Shown here piece after piece: positions 26,893-35,561 of a DNA stretch of 48,195 nt. The stretch comes from an uncultured Clostridiaceae bacterium (GTDB lineage Bacteria; Bacillota; Clostridia; TANB77; CAG-508), in assembly GCA_946628065.1 (NCBI GenBank), contig CAMOWC010000003.1:99670-147864 (forward strand), given 5' to 3'. The translations under genes and the position numbers were made by a program. How positions within the stretch are numbered: position 1 is the first letter of the stretch; every line of letters begins with the position of its first letter. The notes beneath the pieces are model-generated. The model was not told where the DNA came from and did no database searches. It saw nothing but the letters and a program-made list of their open reading frames with translations.

Positions 26893-27930
26893 ATGCAAAT
26901 AATAGGCATAAGCGGATATAAAAAATTACAAGAGCAGTCAAGTAATAGAGAAGAAAGCTTAGCTCTTAAAGCCTTAGATGGTGTTGACTATATGGTGCCA
27001 ACAAAAGCAGCTGAAGAGGCAACAAGAATATTAAACGGTGCAAAAGTATTAATATCGATAGAAGAGTATAAAGAACTAAAGGAACAGTCACATGAAAGAG
27101 TAGAAGATTTAGATTTAAAGACATTTGATGGCGCTAAATACATGGTGCCAACAAAAGCAGCAGAAGAAGCAAGAAGAATCTTAGAAGCAGCTCAGTTGAC
27201 AGTGAATTTAGAAGAATATAGAGAACTGCAAGACGAAGCAAAACAGCAGGAACCAAGTGCTTTTGATAATGAAACAGCATTGACGCCAACAGAGACAGCA
27301 AAAGAAGCAAAGGAAATGTTGGAAATTGCTAGGGTAACATTAACAACAGAAGAATATAGCAAATTGCAAGAACAATTAAAACAACAAGAACCAGACGAAA
27401 TAAAGAGACTTTTTGGCGATGAGACAGCATTGTCACCAACAAAAGCAGCAGAAGAAGCAAGAAAAATTTTAGGAATATCGCAGGTGGCAGTAACGCTAAA
27501 ACAATACAGAGAATTGCAAGAGCAATCAGAACAGCGAGAACCAGGTAATTTTGGTGATGTATCAGCATTGATACCAACAGAGGCAGCAAAAGAAGCAAAG
27601 AAAATGTTGGAAGCTTCAAGGGTGACATTAACAACAGAAGAATATAGAGAATTGCAGAAACAATCAAGAGAACAAGAACCAGATGAAACAAAAAGACTTT
27701 TTGGCGATGAAACAGCTATGAAACCAACAAGAAAAGCAGAAGAAGCAAGAGCATTACTAGAAGGAGAGACTATTGCACTGAAGGTCGACGAGGAGCGCCA
27801 ACGAGGAACTGGAAGTATTCACATAAGTCAAGTAGCTAAAAATGCATTAAGAGAAACTACAGAATATGACTCAATGAGTGCAAGACAAGCTGAAGAAAAT
27901 AGCAGGGGAGTTGAAGAACGTGACAAATGA
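26893..27930 (+). CDS. Tandem-repeat helical protein of unknown function
   Basis: Predicted 345-aa soluble protein made of about six repeats of roughly 50 residues. Each has EEYRELQEQ-like and TALxPTxAAEEARxxLE-like segments joined by a variable QEPDE/GDE linker; repeats 4 and 6 are nearly identical (VTLTTEEY). No membrane segment or catalytic motif is visible. Start set by ATGGAGGA before 26893, not the ATG at 26878, which overlaps that site. It lies with the next gene between secY and adk, where these genes are normally adjacent. Could be a scaffold or adhesin-like protein; function unknown. Confidence 0.75.
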   Translation: MQIIGISGYKKLQEQSSNREESLALKALDGVDYMVPTKAAEEATRILNGAKVLISIEEYKELKEQSHERVEDLDLKTFDGAKYMVPTKAAEEARRILEAAQLTVNLEEYRELQDEAKQQEPSAFDNETALTPTETAKEAKEMLEIARVTLTTEEYSKLQEQLKQQEPDEIKRLFGDETALSPTKAAEEARKILGISQVAVTLKQYRELQEQSEQREPGNFGDVSALIPTEAAKEAKKMLEASRVTLTTEEYRELQKQSREQEPDETKRLFGDETAMKPTRKAEEARALLEGETIALKVDEERQRGTGSIHISQVAKNALRETTEYDSMSARQAEENSRGVEERDK

Positions 27931-28378
27931 TAAATATGCTAAGGCATATAAGGAAGTATTAGAAATAATTAAGTATTTTCCAGAAGAAGAATATAACAAA
28001 ATACCTAAAGAGAAAATTGACTTTTATATAAAAAACATGGATAGAAATTATGAATTTTCAATTGACCCACTAATAGACTTATCAGAGCAAAACATCTCAA
28101 GAGAGGCAAATGCTATTATAGTAACTCTTTTTGAAGATTACTTTGCAACGGACGAACAAAAGAAAAAGATAAAAAAAATATTAGAGTCAAACCAAAACGA
28201 GGAAGAAGACAAAAAAAGAGAGCAATATAATCCTGATGATTTGTTTAAGAATAAAAACAAAAACGAGAACACATATACAAACCAATCAACAGAAAACACA
28301 TCGCTCGTAGAGTATAAAGAAAGCTTCTTTACTAGATTTAAGAATTTTATTTTAAACTTGCTACATTTAAATAAATGA
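27920..28378 (+). CDS. Hypothetical charged protein coupled to the repeat protein
   Basis: Predicted 152-aa protein. The start is taken as GTG at 27920 (VTNDKYAKAYKEVLEII) behind AGGGGAG, overlapping the preceding gene by 11 nt; an ATG at 27878 lacks a site. Residues 1-90 look helical (YKEVLEIIKYFPEEEYNKIPKE, ATDEQKKKIKKILE), followed by a disordered Asn/Lys/Glu linker and a hydrophobic-basic end (FTRFKNFILNLLHLNK) that may bind membrane. No known family recognised. Confidence 0.65.
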   Translation: MTNDKYAKAYKEVLEIIKYFPEEEYNKIPKEKIDFYIKNMDRNYEFSIDPLIDLSEQNISREANAIIVTLFEDYFATDEQKKKIKKILESNQNEEEDKKREQYNPDDLFKNKNKNENTYTNQSTENTSLVEYKESFFTRFKNFILNLLHLNK

Positions 28379-28408
28379 GATATTGGAGACAGTTTGGAAT
28401 GTTTGACA

Positions 28409-28503
28409 AAACGATGGGGACGTTGATGGAACTTTTGGGGACGTTGATAAAAAGTTTCTTTTTATCAACGTCCCCAAAAGTTCCATCAACGTCCCCATCG
28501 TTT
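28409..28503. repeat. Perfect 46-bp palindrome with internal direct repeats
   Basis: Arms 28409-28454 and 28458-28503 are exact reverse complements around a 3-nt loop. Within each arm GGGGACGTTGAT occurs twice. A run of eight T follows at 28507-28514, so it could also terminate transcription. GGGGAC-type palindromes are commonly REP-like elements; that identity is inferred. Confidence 0.9.
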
Positions 28504-28583
28504 CGCTTTTTTTTAGATTAAAGTGTTGCAACATATAAAAAAAAAATATATAATATAATATTATTAAATACAGGAGGCATATT

Positions 28584-29243
28584 ATGGAAATTGTAATGCT
28601 CGGAGCACCTGGAACAGGTAAAGGAACTGTAGGAAAGCTTTTGTCAAAAGAATTTGGAATTCCACATGTATCTAGCGGAGAGATTTTTAGAAGTTATAGC
28701 CAAAGACATGGAGAGCTTGCTGAAGAAATAAAAAGTTATATTAACGAGGGAAAACTTGTACCAGATGAGCTAACAATTAAGCTTATAAAAAAGAGATTAA
28801 ATGAACAAGATTTAGCAAATGGATTTATATTAGATGGATTTCCAAGAACTGTAGCACAAGGAGAAAGCTTAAATGAAATTCTAGCAGAACAAGATAGAGA
28901 AATAAATATAGTTGTGAATCTTGACTTACCTGATGATGAAATAATAGATAGAATAGTAAAAAGAAGAACATGCCCAAACCCAGAATGTAGGGAAATATAT
29001 AATCTAGAATTTAAACCACCAAAAGAAGATGGTATATGCGATGTTTGCAAAACTCCACTAATTATGAGAATCGACGATAACGAAGAAACAGTAAGACAAA
29101 GACTAAAAACATATCATGAGACTTCAGAAGAATTGATTGATTATTATAAAAAACAAGCACTTTTATACACTGTAAAACTAAATAAAGAGTCAAATGTAAC
29201 GACAATGGGAATAGCAGAAGAAATAAGAAGCTATTTTGAGTAG
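28584..29243 (+). CDS. adk: Adenylate kinase with zinc-binding lid
   Basis: Predicted 219-aa enzyme making 2 ADP from ATP and AMP. P-loop GAPGTGKGT at residues 7-15, GFPRTVAQ in the NMP-binding part, and a long lid with four cysteines (CPNPEC and CDVC, about residues 130-155) typical of Gram-positive zinc forms. GGAGG precedes the ATG by 8 nt. Normally follows secY directly; here separated by two unrelated genes and a palindrome. Confidence 0.97.
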   Translation: MEIVMLGAPGTGKGTVGKLLSKEFGIPHVSSGEIFRSYSQRHGELAEEIKSYINEGKLVPDELTIKLIKKRLNEQDLANGFILDGFPRTVAQGESLNEILAEQDREINIVVNLDLPDDEIIDRIVKRRTCPNPECREIYNLEFKPPKEDGICDVCKTPLIMRIDDNEETVRQRLKTYHETSEELIDYYKKQALLYTVKLNKESNVTTMGIAEEIRSYFE

Positions 29244-29309
29244 ATCTAGTTAATCATGGCTATTTGACCATAAGAGCTGGCAAAATTATGATTTAATAGG
29301 GGAGAAAAA

Positions 29310-29533
29310 ATGCAAAGTGATTTTGAAAAAATATACAGTGAGATTATAGAAGAATCTGGAAACAATGTGATATTACAATAAAGGATAATAATCTATACAT
29401 AAAGTCAAGTATCTTATTAGACTTCTGTGCATATGAAATAAATAGAAAACAAGAAATAGAGAAGCAATATTATCAACTAAGAGATTATTTAAAAGAAATC
29501 GATAGCTTGATAAATGAAATAGTTCATAAATGA
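29310..29533 (+). pseudogene. Small frameshifted gene between adk and map
   Basis: The ATG at 29310 (after GGGGAG) gives MQSDFEKIYSEIIEE and then stops at 29381. Another frame continues WKQCDITIKDNNLYIKSS and on to a TGA at 29531-29533. One extra A in the GAAGAATCTGG tract would join them into a 74-aa helical protein (EEIWKQCDITIKD). This is a one-base loss in an A-rich tract, unlike the CGGA sites. It may be a real pseudogene, a sequence error or slippage. Confidence 0.5.
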
Positions 29534-29573
29534 TAATTTTGGCACGTTACAAAAAAAATTAAGGAGAGTAATA

Positions 29574-30353
29574 ATGGTAACAATTAAATCAAAAAAAGAA
29601 ATTGAATTAATGAGGGAATCATGCAAAATTGTTGCAATGGCGCAAGAAGCTATAAAAAAGGCCATTAGGCCAGGCATTAGCACATGGGAACTAAATAAAA
29701 TTGCAGAAGATGTAATTTATGCTCAGGGAGCTATTCCATCATGCAAAAACTATCCAAGTGGAATAAAAGGTGTGCCACCATTTCCTGCAGGAGTTTGCAT
29801 TTCGGTAAATGATGAAGTAATTCATGGAATCCCATCAAAACATGTTATTTTACGAGAAGGAGATATTGTAAGCACAGACCTTTGCGCATACAAAAATGGT
29901 GTTCATGGTGATGCAACAAGAACTCATTTTATTGGAGGAGAAAAAGCAGTAGATCCAGAGATAAAAAGACTTGTAGATGTTACTACTCAAAGCTTTTATG
30001 AAGGCCTAAAATTTGCAAAGCCAGGAAACAGAATAGGAGATGTATCTCATGCAATTGGAGAATATATTGAGTCGCATGGATTCTATGTAGTAAAAGAATT
30101 TCAAGGCCATGGGATAGGACATGAAATGCATGAGGACCCAGGTATTCCAAACTATGGAAAACCAGGGAAAGGAATACGCTTAGAACCTGGAATGTGCTTA
30201 GCGATAGAACCTATGGTAAACCTTGGCACAGAAGAGATTGAGGTACTTGATGATGGGTGGACAATAGTAACAGCTGATGGAAGCCCAGCGGCTCACTATG
30301 AAAATACGATTTTAATTACAGAAAAAGAGCCAGAAATATTGACAATCTTGTAA
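29574..30353 (+). CDS. map: Methionine aminopeptidase, type I
   Basis: Predicted 259-aa metalloenzyme removing N-terminal Met. Metal ligands are in the expected motifs: DLCAYKNGVHGDATRTHF (two Asp), FQGHGIGHEMHEDPGIPNYG (His), LAIEPMVN (Glu) and AHYENTILIT (Glu). Substrate-binding HGIPS precedes them. AAGGAG precedes the ATG. infA follows after 51 nt, the usual order in Firmicutes. Confidence 0.97.
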   Translation: MVTIKSKKEIELMRESCKIVAMAQEAIKKAIRPGISTWELNKIAEDVIYAQGAIPSCKNYPSGIKGVPPFPAGVCISVNDEVIHGIPSKHVILREGDIVSTDLCAYKNGVHGDATRTHFIGGEKAVDPEIKRLVDVTTQSFYEGLKFAKPGNRIGDVSHAIGEYIESHGFYVVKEFQGHGIGHEMHEDPGIPNYGKPGKGIRLEPGMCLAIEPMVNLGTEEIEVLDDGWTIVTADGSPAAHYENTILITEKEPEILTIL

Positions 30354-30404
30354 TTTTGTTATATACTATATTAGCTAATTGTGAAAAATAGGAGGGAAAA
30401 CACT

Positions 30405-30623
30405 TTGGCAAAAGAGGATGTAATCGAAGTAGAAGGAACTGTAGTAGAAACTCTTCCTAATACAAACTTCAAAGTTGAACTTGAAAATGGACACCAAATT
30501 TTAGCTCATATTTCAGGAAAACTTAGAATGAATTATATTAAAATCTTACCTGGGGACAAGGTAAGAGTTGAATTATCTCCATATGACCTTTCAAGAGGTC
30601 GTATTACATGGAGAGCAAAATAG
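30405..30623 (+). CDS. infA: Translation initiation factor IF-1
   Basis: Predicted 72-aa OB-fold factor, exactly the family length, blocking the A site during initiation. It starts at TTG ([20 protein letters not shown]) behind GGAGGG; a longer frame from GTG 30381 would begin inside that site. [21 protein letters not shown] and [20 protein letters not shown] are diagnostic. rpmJ follows. Confidence 0.97.
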   Translation: MAKEDVIEVEGTVVETLPNTNFKVELENGHQILAHISGKLRMNYIKILPGDKVRVELSPYDLSRGRITWRAK

Positions 30624-30676
30624 ACTCACGATAAAATATAAATATAACTATAAAGATTTTAAAGAGGTGAATAATA

Positions 30677-30790
30677 ATGAAAGTTAGACCATCAGTTAAA
30701 AAAATGTGTGAAAAATGCAAAGTAATAAAAAGAAAAGGCGTAATTAGGGTAATTTGCGAAAACCCAAAACACAAACAAAGACAAGGATAA
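30677..30790 (+). CDS. rpmJ: Ribosomal protein L36
   Basis: Predicted 37-aa zinc protein of the 50S subunit: [20 protein letters not shown], then [17 protein letters not shown]. The Cys-Cys-Cys-His set of the zinc form is present (C11, C14, C27, H32). AGAGGTGA lies 7 nt before the ATG. Between infA and rpsM as expected. Confidence 0.97.
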   Translation: MKVRPSVKKMCEKCKVIKRKGVIRVICENPKHKQRQG

Positions 30791-30799
30791 ATTATAAGC

Positions 30800-30980
30800 G
30801 GTCAAAGCAGTGACGGTTCTGCTTGACCACTTTAATTGTTTAAAAAAAGGCCAAATAGACCGTCATAATTGGCCACATAATTTTGTAATAGATATCTTTT
30901 AAAGGTAGCGGCTGGTGAGAAATCACTTTTCTTTTAGAGATATTTATATATAGCGTTTAAAGTACTTTATCGCTACCTTT
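30800..30980 (+). ncRNA. Structured leader before rpsM with possible kissing loops
   Basis: Three stems occupy the rpmJ-rpsM spacer. Stem 1: GGTCAAAGCAG (30800-30810) with CTGCTTGACC (30819-30828). Stem 2: GGCCAA (30849-30854) with TTGGCC (30869-30874). Stem 3: AAAGGTAGCG (30901-30910) with CGCTACCTTT (30971-30980), enclosing a GTGA-GAAA-TCAC hairpin. The loop of stem 1 (TGACGGT) is exactly complementary to ACCGTCA (30859-30865) in the loop of stem 2. The location matches the alpha-operon leader that binds S4 in E. coli; the same role here is inference. Confidence 0.6.
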
Positions 30981-31046
30981 TGGTAGACATTTCACCTTAA
31001 AGGAAATACACGCATACAACTAAAATAATTTGGAGGTGCTAAAACA

Positions 31047-31418
31047 ATGGCTCGTATAGCAGGTGTAGATTTACCTAGAGAGAAAAGAGTAGAAATTGGA
31101 CTTACTTACATTTATGGTATTGGACTTTCTAGCGCACAAAAGATATTAAATGACGCTAAAATCAATCCAGATACTAGAGTAAAAGACTTAACAGACGAAC
31201 AAGTAAACGCAATAAGAAATGCAATGGATGGTTACAAAGTAGAAGGAGACTTGCGTAGAGAAGTAGCTCTTAATATAAAGAGACTTACAGAAATAAGATG
31301 TTACCGTGGAATTCGTCATGGAAGAGGACTACCTGTAAGAGGACAAAGAACAAAAACTAATGCTCGTACAAGAAAAGGACCAAGAAAACTAGTAAGCAGA
31401 AGCAAGAGCAAAGACTAA
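31047..31418 (+). CDS. rpsM: Ribosomal protein S13
   Basis: Predicted 123-aa protein of the 30S head contacting the 50S subunit. [21 protein letters not shown] (in outline) and [20 protein letters not shown] with [11 protein letters not shown] at the end are diagnostic. TGGAGGTG precedes the ATG. First gene of the alpha-like cluster, behind a structured 256-nt spacer. Confidence 0.97.
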   Translation: MARIAGVDLPREKRVEIGLTYIYGIGLSSAQKILNDAKINPDTRVKDLTDEQVNAIRNAMDGYKVEGDLRREVALNIKRLTEIRCYRGIRHGRGLPVRGQRTKTNARTRKGPRKLVSRSKSKD

Positions 31419-31509
31419 TTAATTAATGAAGTCAGAAAAATGATTACAGGAAATATTAAAACATAAAATTAAAATAATCTGACATTTTAAAAGGAGGAAA
31501 TTTCAAAAA

Positions 31510-31911
31510 ATGGCTACAAAAAGTGTAACTAAAAGAACAACAACTAGAAGAAGAGATAGAAAAAACATTGAAAAAGGCGCAGCACATATTCATTCTAGTT
31601 TTAACAATACAATTGTTACAATTACAGACGTTCAAGGAAATGTTCTATCATGGGCAAGTGCTGGAGAACTAGGATTCAAAGGTTCAAGAAAAAGCACACC
31701 ATTTGCAGCTGGAGAAGCAGCTGAGACTGCAGCAAAAGCAGCTATGGAACATGGACTAAAAACTGTAGAAGTATATGTAAAAGGACCAGGATCTGGTCGT
31801 GAAGCAGCGATTCGTTCGCTACAAACAGCAGGATTAGAAATAAGCATGATTAAAGACGTAACTCCAATTCCTCACAATGGTTGCAGACCACCAAAAAGAA
31901 GAAGAGTGTAA
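31510..31911 (+). CDS. rpsK: Ribosomal protein S11
   Basis: Predicted 133-aa protein of the 30S platform. [43 protein letters not shown] and the end [17 protein letters not shown] are diagnostic. AAGGAGGA precedes the ATG by 11 nt. The 91-nt spacer before it contains GTCAGA/TCTGAC complementary segments but no clear terminator. Confidence 0.97.
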   Translation: MATKSVTKRTTTRRRDRKNIEKGAAHIHSSFNNTIVTITDVQGNVLSWASAGELGFKGSRKSTPFAAGEAAETAAKAAMEHGLKTVEVYVKGPGSGREAAIRSLQTAGLEISMIKDVTPIPHNGCRPPKRRRV

Positions 31912-31937
31912 AAATAATAGAGAGGTGAAAAAATAAA

Positions 31938-32564
31938 ATGGCAAGATATAAAGATGAACAATGCCGCATTTGCCGCAGAGAAGGCCAAAAGCTATTCCTA
32001 AAAGGTTCAAGATGTTATACAGACAAATGTAGCATTACAAGAAGAAATTATGCACCAGGACAACATGGACAGAAAAAGAAAAAGCTTTCAGAGTATGGTA
32101 CACAGCTTAGAGAAAAACAAAAAACAAAGGCATATTATGGTGTCGGAGAAAAACAATTTAGAAGATATTTTGAAATGGCTGAAAGTAAAAAAGGAATTAC
32201 TGGTGAAATATTACTACAATTATTAGAAAGCAGACTAGACAATGTAGTTTATCGTTTAGGATATGGAAGTTCAAGAGCTCAAGCTAGAATATTAGTTACT
32301 CATGGACATTTTGAAGTAAACGGACAAAAAGTAGATATTCCTTCATACCTAGTTAAACCAGGGGATGAGATTAAAGTAAGAGAAATAAGAAAAGATAGCA
32401 AAATAATAAAAGAAAATGTTGAAGTAAATGGCAGCAGGCCTGTACCTGCATGGCTTGAAAAAGATGAAGCTAACTTAGGCGGAAAAGTTGTAAGACTTGC
32501 AGCAAGAGAAGATGTTGACATCCCAGTAGAAGAGCACTTAATCGTAGAATTATATTCTAAGTAA
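31938..32564 (+). CDS. rpsD: Ribosomal protein S4
   Basis: Predicted 208-aa primary assembly protein. The N-terminus has a zinc-type cysteine set ([23 protein letters not shown] in outline), as in many Gram-positive S4 proteins. The S4 domain is [20 protein letters not shown], followed by [19 protein letters not shown]4 is the autoregulator of the alpha operon in E. coli. rpoA lies 113 nt downstream. Confidence 0.97.
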   Translation: MARYKDEQCRICRREGQKLFLKGSRCYTDKCSITRRNYAPGQHGQKKKKLSEYGTQLREKQKTKAYYGVGEKQFRRYFEMAESKKGITGEILLQLLESRLDNVVYRLGYGSSRAQARILVTHGHFEVNGQKVDIPSYLVKPGDEIKVREIRKDSKIIKENVEVNGSRPVPAWLEKDEANLGGKVVRLAAREDVDIPVEEHLIVELYSK

Positions 32565-32677
32565 TAACTTAGCCGAATTATTTCGGAATAGTATTTAGAC
32601 ATTTAGTTCACAAGAAAATATGTGTTAAGAGTAATGGGTGATGAGATACATCGCACATCTCAATTAGGAGGTAAAAG

Positions 32678-33625
32678 ATGATTGAATTCGAAAAGCCAAA
32701 TATTGAATGCTTGGGGTTAGATGATAGTAAAAACTATGCAAAATTTGTATGTGAACCATTAGAGCGTGGTTACGGTATGACAATAGGAAATTCTTTAAGA
32801 AGGATTTTACTTTCTTCATTACCAGGAGCTGCTATTACAAGCATTAAAATAGAGGGTGTTGTACACGAATTCTCTACTATACCAAATGTAGTAGAAGACG
32901 TTCCAGAAATTATCGTTAATTTAAAGAACGTAAGATTAAAGCTTCATGACAACGAAGAAAAAACAATTAGAATAGACTTTAAAGGTGAAGGAGAAGTAAC
33001 TGCGGCAGATATCCAAACAGACAGCTCTGTAGAAATCCTAAACCCTGAAGTACATATTGCTACTGTATCAGAGGGCGGAAGCCTTAAAATGGAAATGACA
33101 GCAGAAATTGGAAGAGGGTATAATACTGCAGAAAAAAACAAAAAACCAAATCAAGCTGTAGATTCACTTCCAATTGACTCTATATTTACACCTGTAAAAA
33201 AAGTAAATTATTCAATTGAAAATACTAGAGTTGGCCAAATGGTTGATTATGACAAGCTTACAATCGAAGTATGGACAGATGGAAGCTTAAAACCATATGA
33301 AGCACTAAGCTTAGCAGCAAAAGTTATGACAGAACATTTAGACTTATTTATTGACCTGTCAGATACTGCTAAGAATACGCAAATAATGGTTGAAAAAGAA
33401 GATTCTAAGAAGGGCAAAGTATTAGAAATGCCAATAGAAGAATTAGAACTATCTGTAAGATCATATAACTGTTTAAAACGTGCTGGAATATCTACTGTAC
33501 AAGATTTAGCAAACAAATCTGGTTCAGACATGATGAAGGTTCGTAACTTAGGCAAAAAATCATTAGATGAAGTAACAAATAAATTACATGCATTAGGATT
33601 AGACTTCGCAAACGAAGAAGAGTAA
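32678..33625 (+). CDS. rpoA: RNA polymerase alpha subunit
   Basis: Predicted 315-aa protein, the usual length. The dimerisation domain has [30 protein letters not shown] (in outline) and the C-terminal domain has the helix-hairpin-helix [20 protein letters not shown] and [12 protein letters not shown], which contacts UP elements. AGGAGGTAA precedes the ATG. Confidence 0.98.
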   Translation: MIEFEKPNIECLGLDDSKNYAKFVCEPLERGYGMTIGNSLRRILLSSLPGAAITSIKIEGVVHEFSTIPNVVEDVPEIIVNLKNVRLKLHDNEEKTIRIDFKGEGEVTAADIQTDSSVEILNPEVHIATVSEGGSLKMEMTAEIGRGYNTAEKNKKPNQAVDSLPIDSIFTPVKKVNYSIENTRVGQMVDYDKLTIEVWTDGSLKPYEALSLAAKVMTEHLDLFIDLSDTAKNTQIMVEKEDSKKGKVLEMPIEELELSVRSYNCLKRAGISTVQDLANKSGSDMMKVRNLGKKSLDEVTNKLHALGLDFANEEE

Positions 33626-33646
33626 ACTAAAAGGAAGGTGAAAAAA

Positions 33647-34171
33647 TTGGCTACAAATAGAAAATTAGGAAGACCTACAGATCAAAGGCTTGCAATGCTA
33701 AAAGCGCAAACTACTGATTTATTACTACATGGCAAAATTGAAACAACTCTTCCAAGAGCAAAGGAAGTTAAAGCAATATCAGATAGTTTAATAGCTTTAG
33801 CAATTAAGGAAAAAGACAACTTTGAAACAGTAGAAGTCAAAATTAAAAAAGCAAAGCTAGATGCAAAAGGAAATAAAGTAACTGAAAAAGCTACAAGCAA
33901 AAATGGAAAAGAATATTTAAAAGTAGTTAAAGAAGAAGTTACAGAAAAAAGGCAAAAAGACATGCCATCAAGATTAAATGCTAGAAGAAAAATGATGAAA
34001 TATGTTAATAAAGTAACAGACAGTAAAGGAAACAATGTTGACGTTATTGCAAAATTATTCAACGAAATTGCTCCAAAACAAGAAAACAGAGTTGGAGGAT
34101 ATACTAGAATAATAAAAGCAGGACCAAGACGTGGAGACGGAGCAGAAGTTGCAATATTAGAGATATTATAA
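33647..34171 (+). CDS. rplQ: Ribosomal protein L17, with an insertion
   Basis: Predicted 174-aa protein near the tunnel exit; standard bacterial L17 is about 115-130 aa. It starts at TTG ([18 protein letters not shown]) behind AAGGAAGGTG. The extra length comes from a lysine-rich insert (about residues 62-105, [20 protein letters not shown] onward) before [16 protein letters not shown]. The end [25 protein letters not shown] is typical. Terminator follows at once. Confidence 0.95.
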   Translation: MATNRKLGRPTDQRLAMLKAQTTDLLLHGKIETTLPRAKEVKAISDSLIALAIKEKDNFETVEVKIKKAKLDAKGNKVTEKATSKNGKEYLKVVKEEVTEKRQKDMPSRLNARRKMMKYVNKVTDSKGNNVDVIAKLFNEIAPKQENRVGGYTRIIKAGPRRGDGAEVAILEIL

Positions 34172-34174
34172 TAT

Positions 34175-34206
34175 AAAAAACTTTCCCTACAGGGAAAGTT
34201 TTTTAC
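34175..34206 (+). terminator. Terminator after rplQ
   Basis: AAAAAACTTTCCC/GGGAAAGTTTTTT with a TACA loop, directly after rplQ: end of the ribosomal protein cluster. Confidence 0.95.
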
Positions 34207-34233
34207 ATGGAAAATTAAAGAAAATGTAATGTT

Positions 34234-34287
34234 GTGAGTCAGATGGGGACATGCCTTCGCTAAGCGAAGGCTGTCCCCTTGGCTCAC
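34234..34287. repeat. GGGGAC-type hairpin element
   Basis: GTGAG...GGGGACA-GCCTTCGC pairs with GCGAAGGC-TGTCCCC...CTCAC around TAA, with short internal mismatches. It shares the GGGGAC core with the 46-bp palindrome at 28409. Confidence 0.8.
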
Positions 34288-34356
34288 TTTTGTTTGTAAC
34301 AAAAACGCATTTAAAGAATATTATAAAGTAAAACCACATAAAAGGAGAAAAAATAT

Positions 34357-34746
34357 ATGAATACTTTATTGATATTCTTTGCATTCCCAGTTGCTGTAAT
34401 AATATTAGCCGCGGTATTACAAACAGTATTGCGTTCGCCAGTGTCGGTGGCTGCTGTGTTTTTTGCGGTTTTTCTAGTAATAACTTTTGCTTTTTTCGAT
34501 GCTAATTTTTTAATAGCAACTATAGTCTACACTATTCTAGCGTTTTTAAGTGCTGCATTAGTTAAACTAATAGAAAGATTAATTAGGAAACAATGCAATA
34601 ATTTGGCTACTGAAGCAGATGAAGAAAATGATATAGAAGAAAATGACAATAACGATATTTGCTTTGGCAGAAATTTTACTGATAATAACCCTAGGAGAAT
34701 AAACTATAGAACAAGAGAAAACATATATAAGTATTGCCAGAGGTAA
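34357..34746 (+). CDS. Small membrane protein of unknown function
   Basis: Predicted 129-aa protein. Residues 3-70 are hydrophobic with two or three membrane segments (NTLLIFFAFPVAVIILAAVL, VAAVFFAVFLVITFAFF, FLIATIVYTILAFLSAALV), followed by a basic stretch (ERLIRKQ) and an acidic, Asn-rich cytoplasmic tail (DEENDIEENDNND). AAAGGAG precedes the ATG. No family recognised. Base composition resembles the flanking native genes. Confidence 0.6.
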   Translation: MNTLLIFFAFPVAVIILAAVLQTVLRSPVSVAAVFFAVFLVITFAFFDANFLIATIVYTILAFLSAALVKLIERLIRKQCNNLATEADEENDIEENDNNDICFGRNFTDNNPRRINYRTRENIYKYCQR

Positions 34747-34756
34747 GCCTCCAAGA

Positions 34757-34785
34757 TTGATAGAATATGTAAAATATGATATAAT
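34757..34785 (+). promoter_or_regulatory. Sigma-A promoter of cassette D
   Basis: TTGATA at 34757-34762, 17-nt spacer, TATAAT at 34780-34785, same geometry as the cassette promoters at 14867, 15187 and 15588. Confidence 0.8.
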
Positions 34786-34852
34786 AAAAGAGATATAGCA
34801 AATTGCTATGTTAGATTTCTCCATAGACAGCAATGAAAGGAGCGCATGAAAC

Positions 34853-35176
34853 ATGGAGAAGAAAAGCCCGAAAAAAATCTTTGGCCTGGAATTTGACCGG
34901 GGAGACATCAAGAACGTCATTCTGATGGTGTTGGCAATCATTGTTGGTGTGTTAAGCCTCTTGCTTATACCCAAAAACAATGCCAGCACACTTCAGAGTA
35001 ACATGGACTCAGGGGCGCTCACTACTATTAGGTATTATTATGATGATATGTCTAATAGCATGCAGAGAGTCACATATGACCCAGATACAGGAGTGATGTA
35101 TTTGATTGTCAACGGTTCACTAATTACACCCTTATACAATACAGATGGAACACTCAGGGTGTACGATGGCAAATGA
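34853..35176 (+). CDS. Cassette D: 107-aa membrane-anchored protein of unknown function
   Basis: Predicted 107-aa protein with a basic start, one membrane helix (about residues 22-40, NVILMVLAIIVGVLSLLLI) and a soluble domain (MQRVTYDPDTGVMYLIVNGS, TPLYNTDGTLRVYDGK). GAAAGGAG precedes the ATG by 12 nt. The first half uses GC-rich codons (CTG, GGC, GAC) and an in-frame CGG (D-R-G) unlike the flanks. Own promoter and terminator make it a self-contained cassette. The C-terminal part resembles small xenogeneic DUF proteins whose family I cannot name. Confidence 0.7.
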   Translation: MEKKSPKKIFGLEFDRGDIKNVILMVLAIIVGVLSLLLIPKNNASTLQSNMDSGALTTIRYYYDDMSNSMQRVTYDPDTGVMYLIVNGSLITPLYNTDGTLRVYDGK

Positions 35177-35185
35177 TAAGGGCAA

Positions 35186-35220
35186 GAGCTGCTATGCACC
35201 TGCATGGTAGCTCCTTTTTT
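35186..35220 (+). terminator. Terminator of cassette D
   Basis: GAGCTGCTATGCA pairs with TGCATGGTAGCTC (two G-T wobbles), then a T-run. Confidence 0.9.
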
Positions 35221-35297
35221 GCGGTCACAGCTATGGACAAAAAGACTAAAATGTGATAAAAATATGTGTGTAAAAAAGAGATTAAAAGGAGTGCAAT

Positions 35298-35534
35298 ATG
35301 CGACTTGACAAATTTTTAAAAGTTTCAAGAGTAATAAAGAGGCGAACTGTTGCAAATGAAGTTGCAGATAACGGGAGAGTATCAGTAAATGGAAAACAGG
35401 TTAAGCCAAGTTACGATGTAAAAGTAGGAGACATTGTTGAAATACAATTTGGGGACAAAATATCAAGGTTTGAAATTACATTTATTCCAGAAGTAGCTAG
35501 GAAAAACAATCCAGAAATGATAAAGATTTTGTAG
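35298..35534 (+). CDS. S4-domain RNA-binding protein, RqcP/YabO-like
   Basis: Predicted 78-aa protein made of a single S4 domain: MRLDKFLKVSRVIKRRTVAN, then VSVNGKQVKPSYDVKVGD. This length and sequence fit RqcP (YabO), which binds the obstructed 50S subunit and helps RqcH add Ala tails to stalled peptides; the wider Hsp15 family is the alternative. AAAAGGAG lies before the ATG. dnaE starts 27 nt downstream, so they may share a transcript. Confidence 0.85.
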   Translation: MRLDKFLKVSRVIKRRTVANEVADNGRVSVNGKQVKPSYDVKVGDIVEIQFGDKISRFEITFIPEVARKNNPEMIKIL

Positions 35535-35561
35535 AAAAAAATAAAAACAGGAGGAAAACTC

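Noticed and set aside
26893-27930. CRISPR-like or satellite DNA repeat
   Set aside because: The repeats are at protein level within an open reading frame, with diverged codons and no unique spacers.
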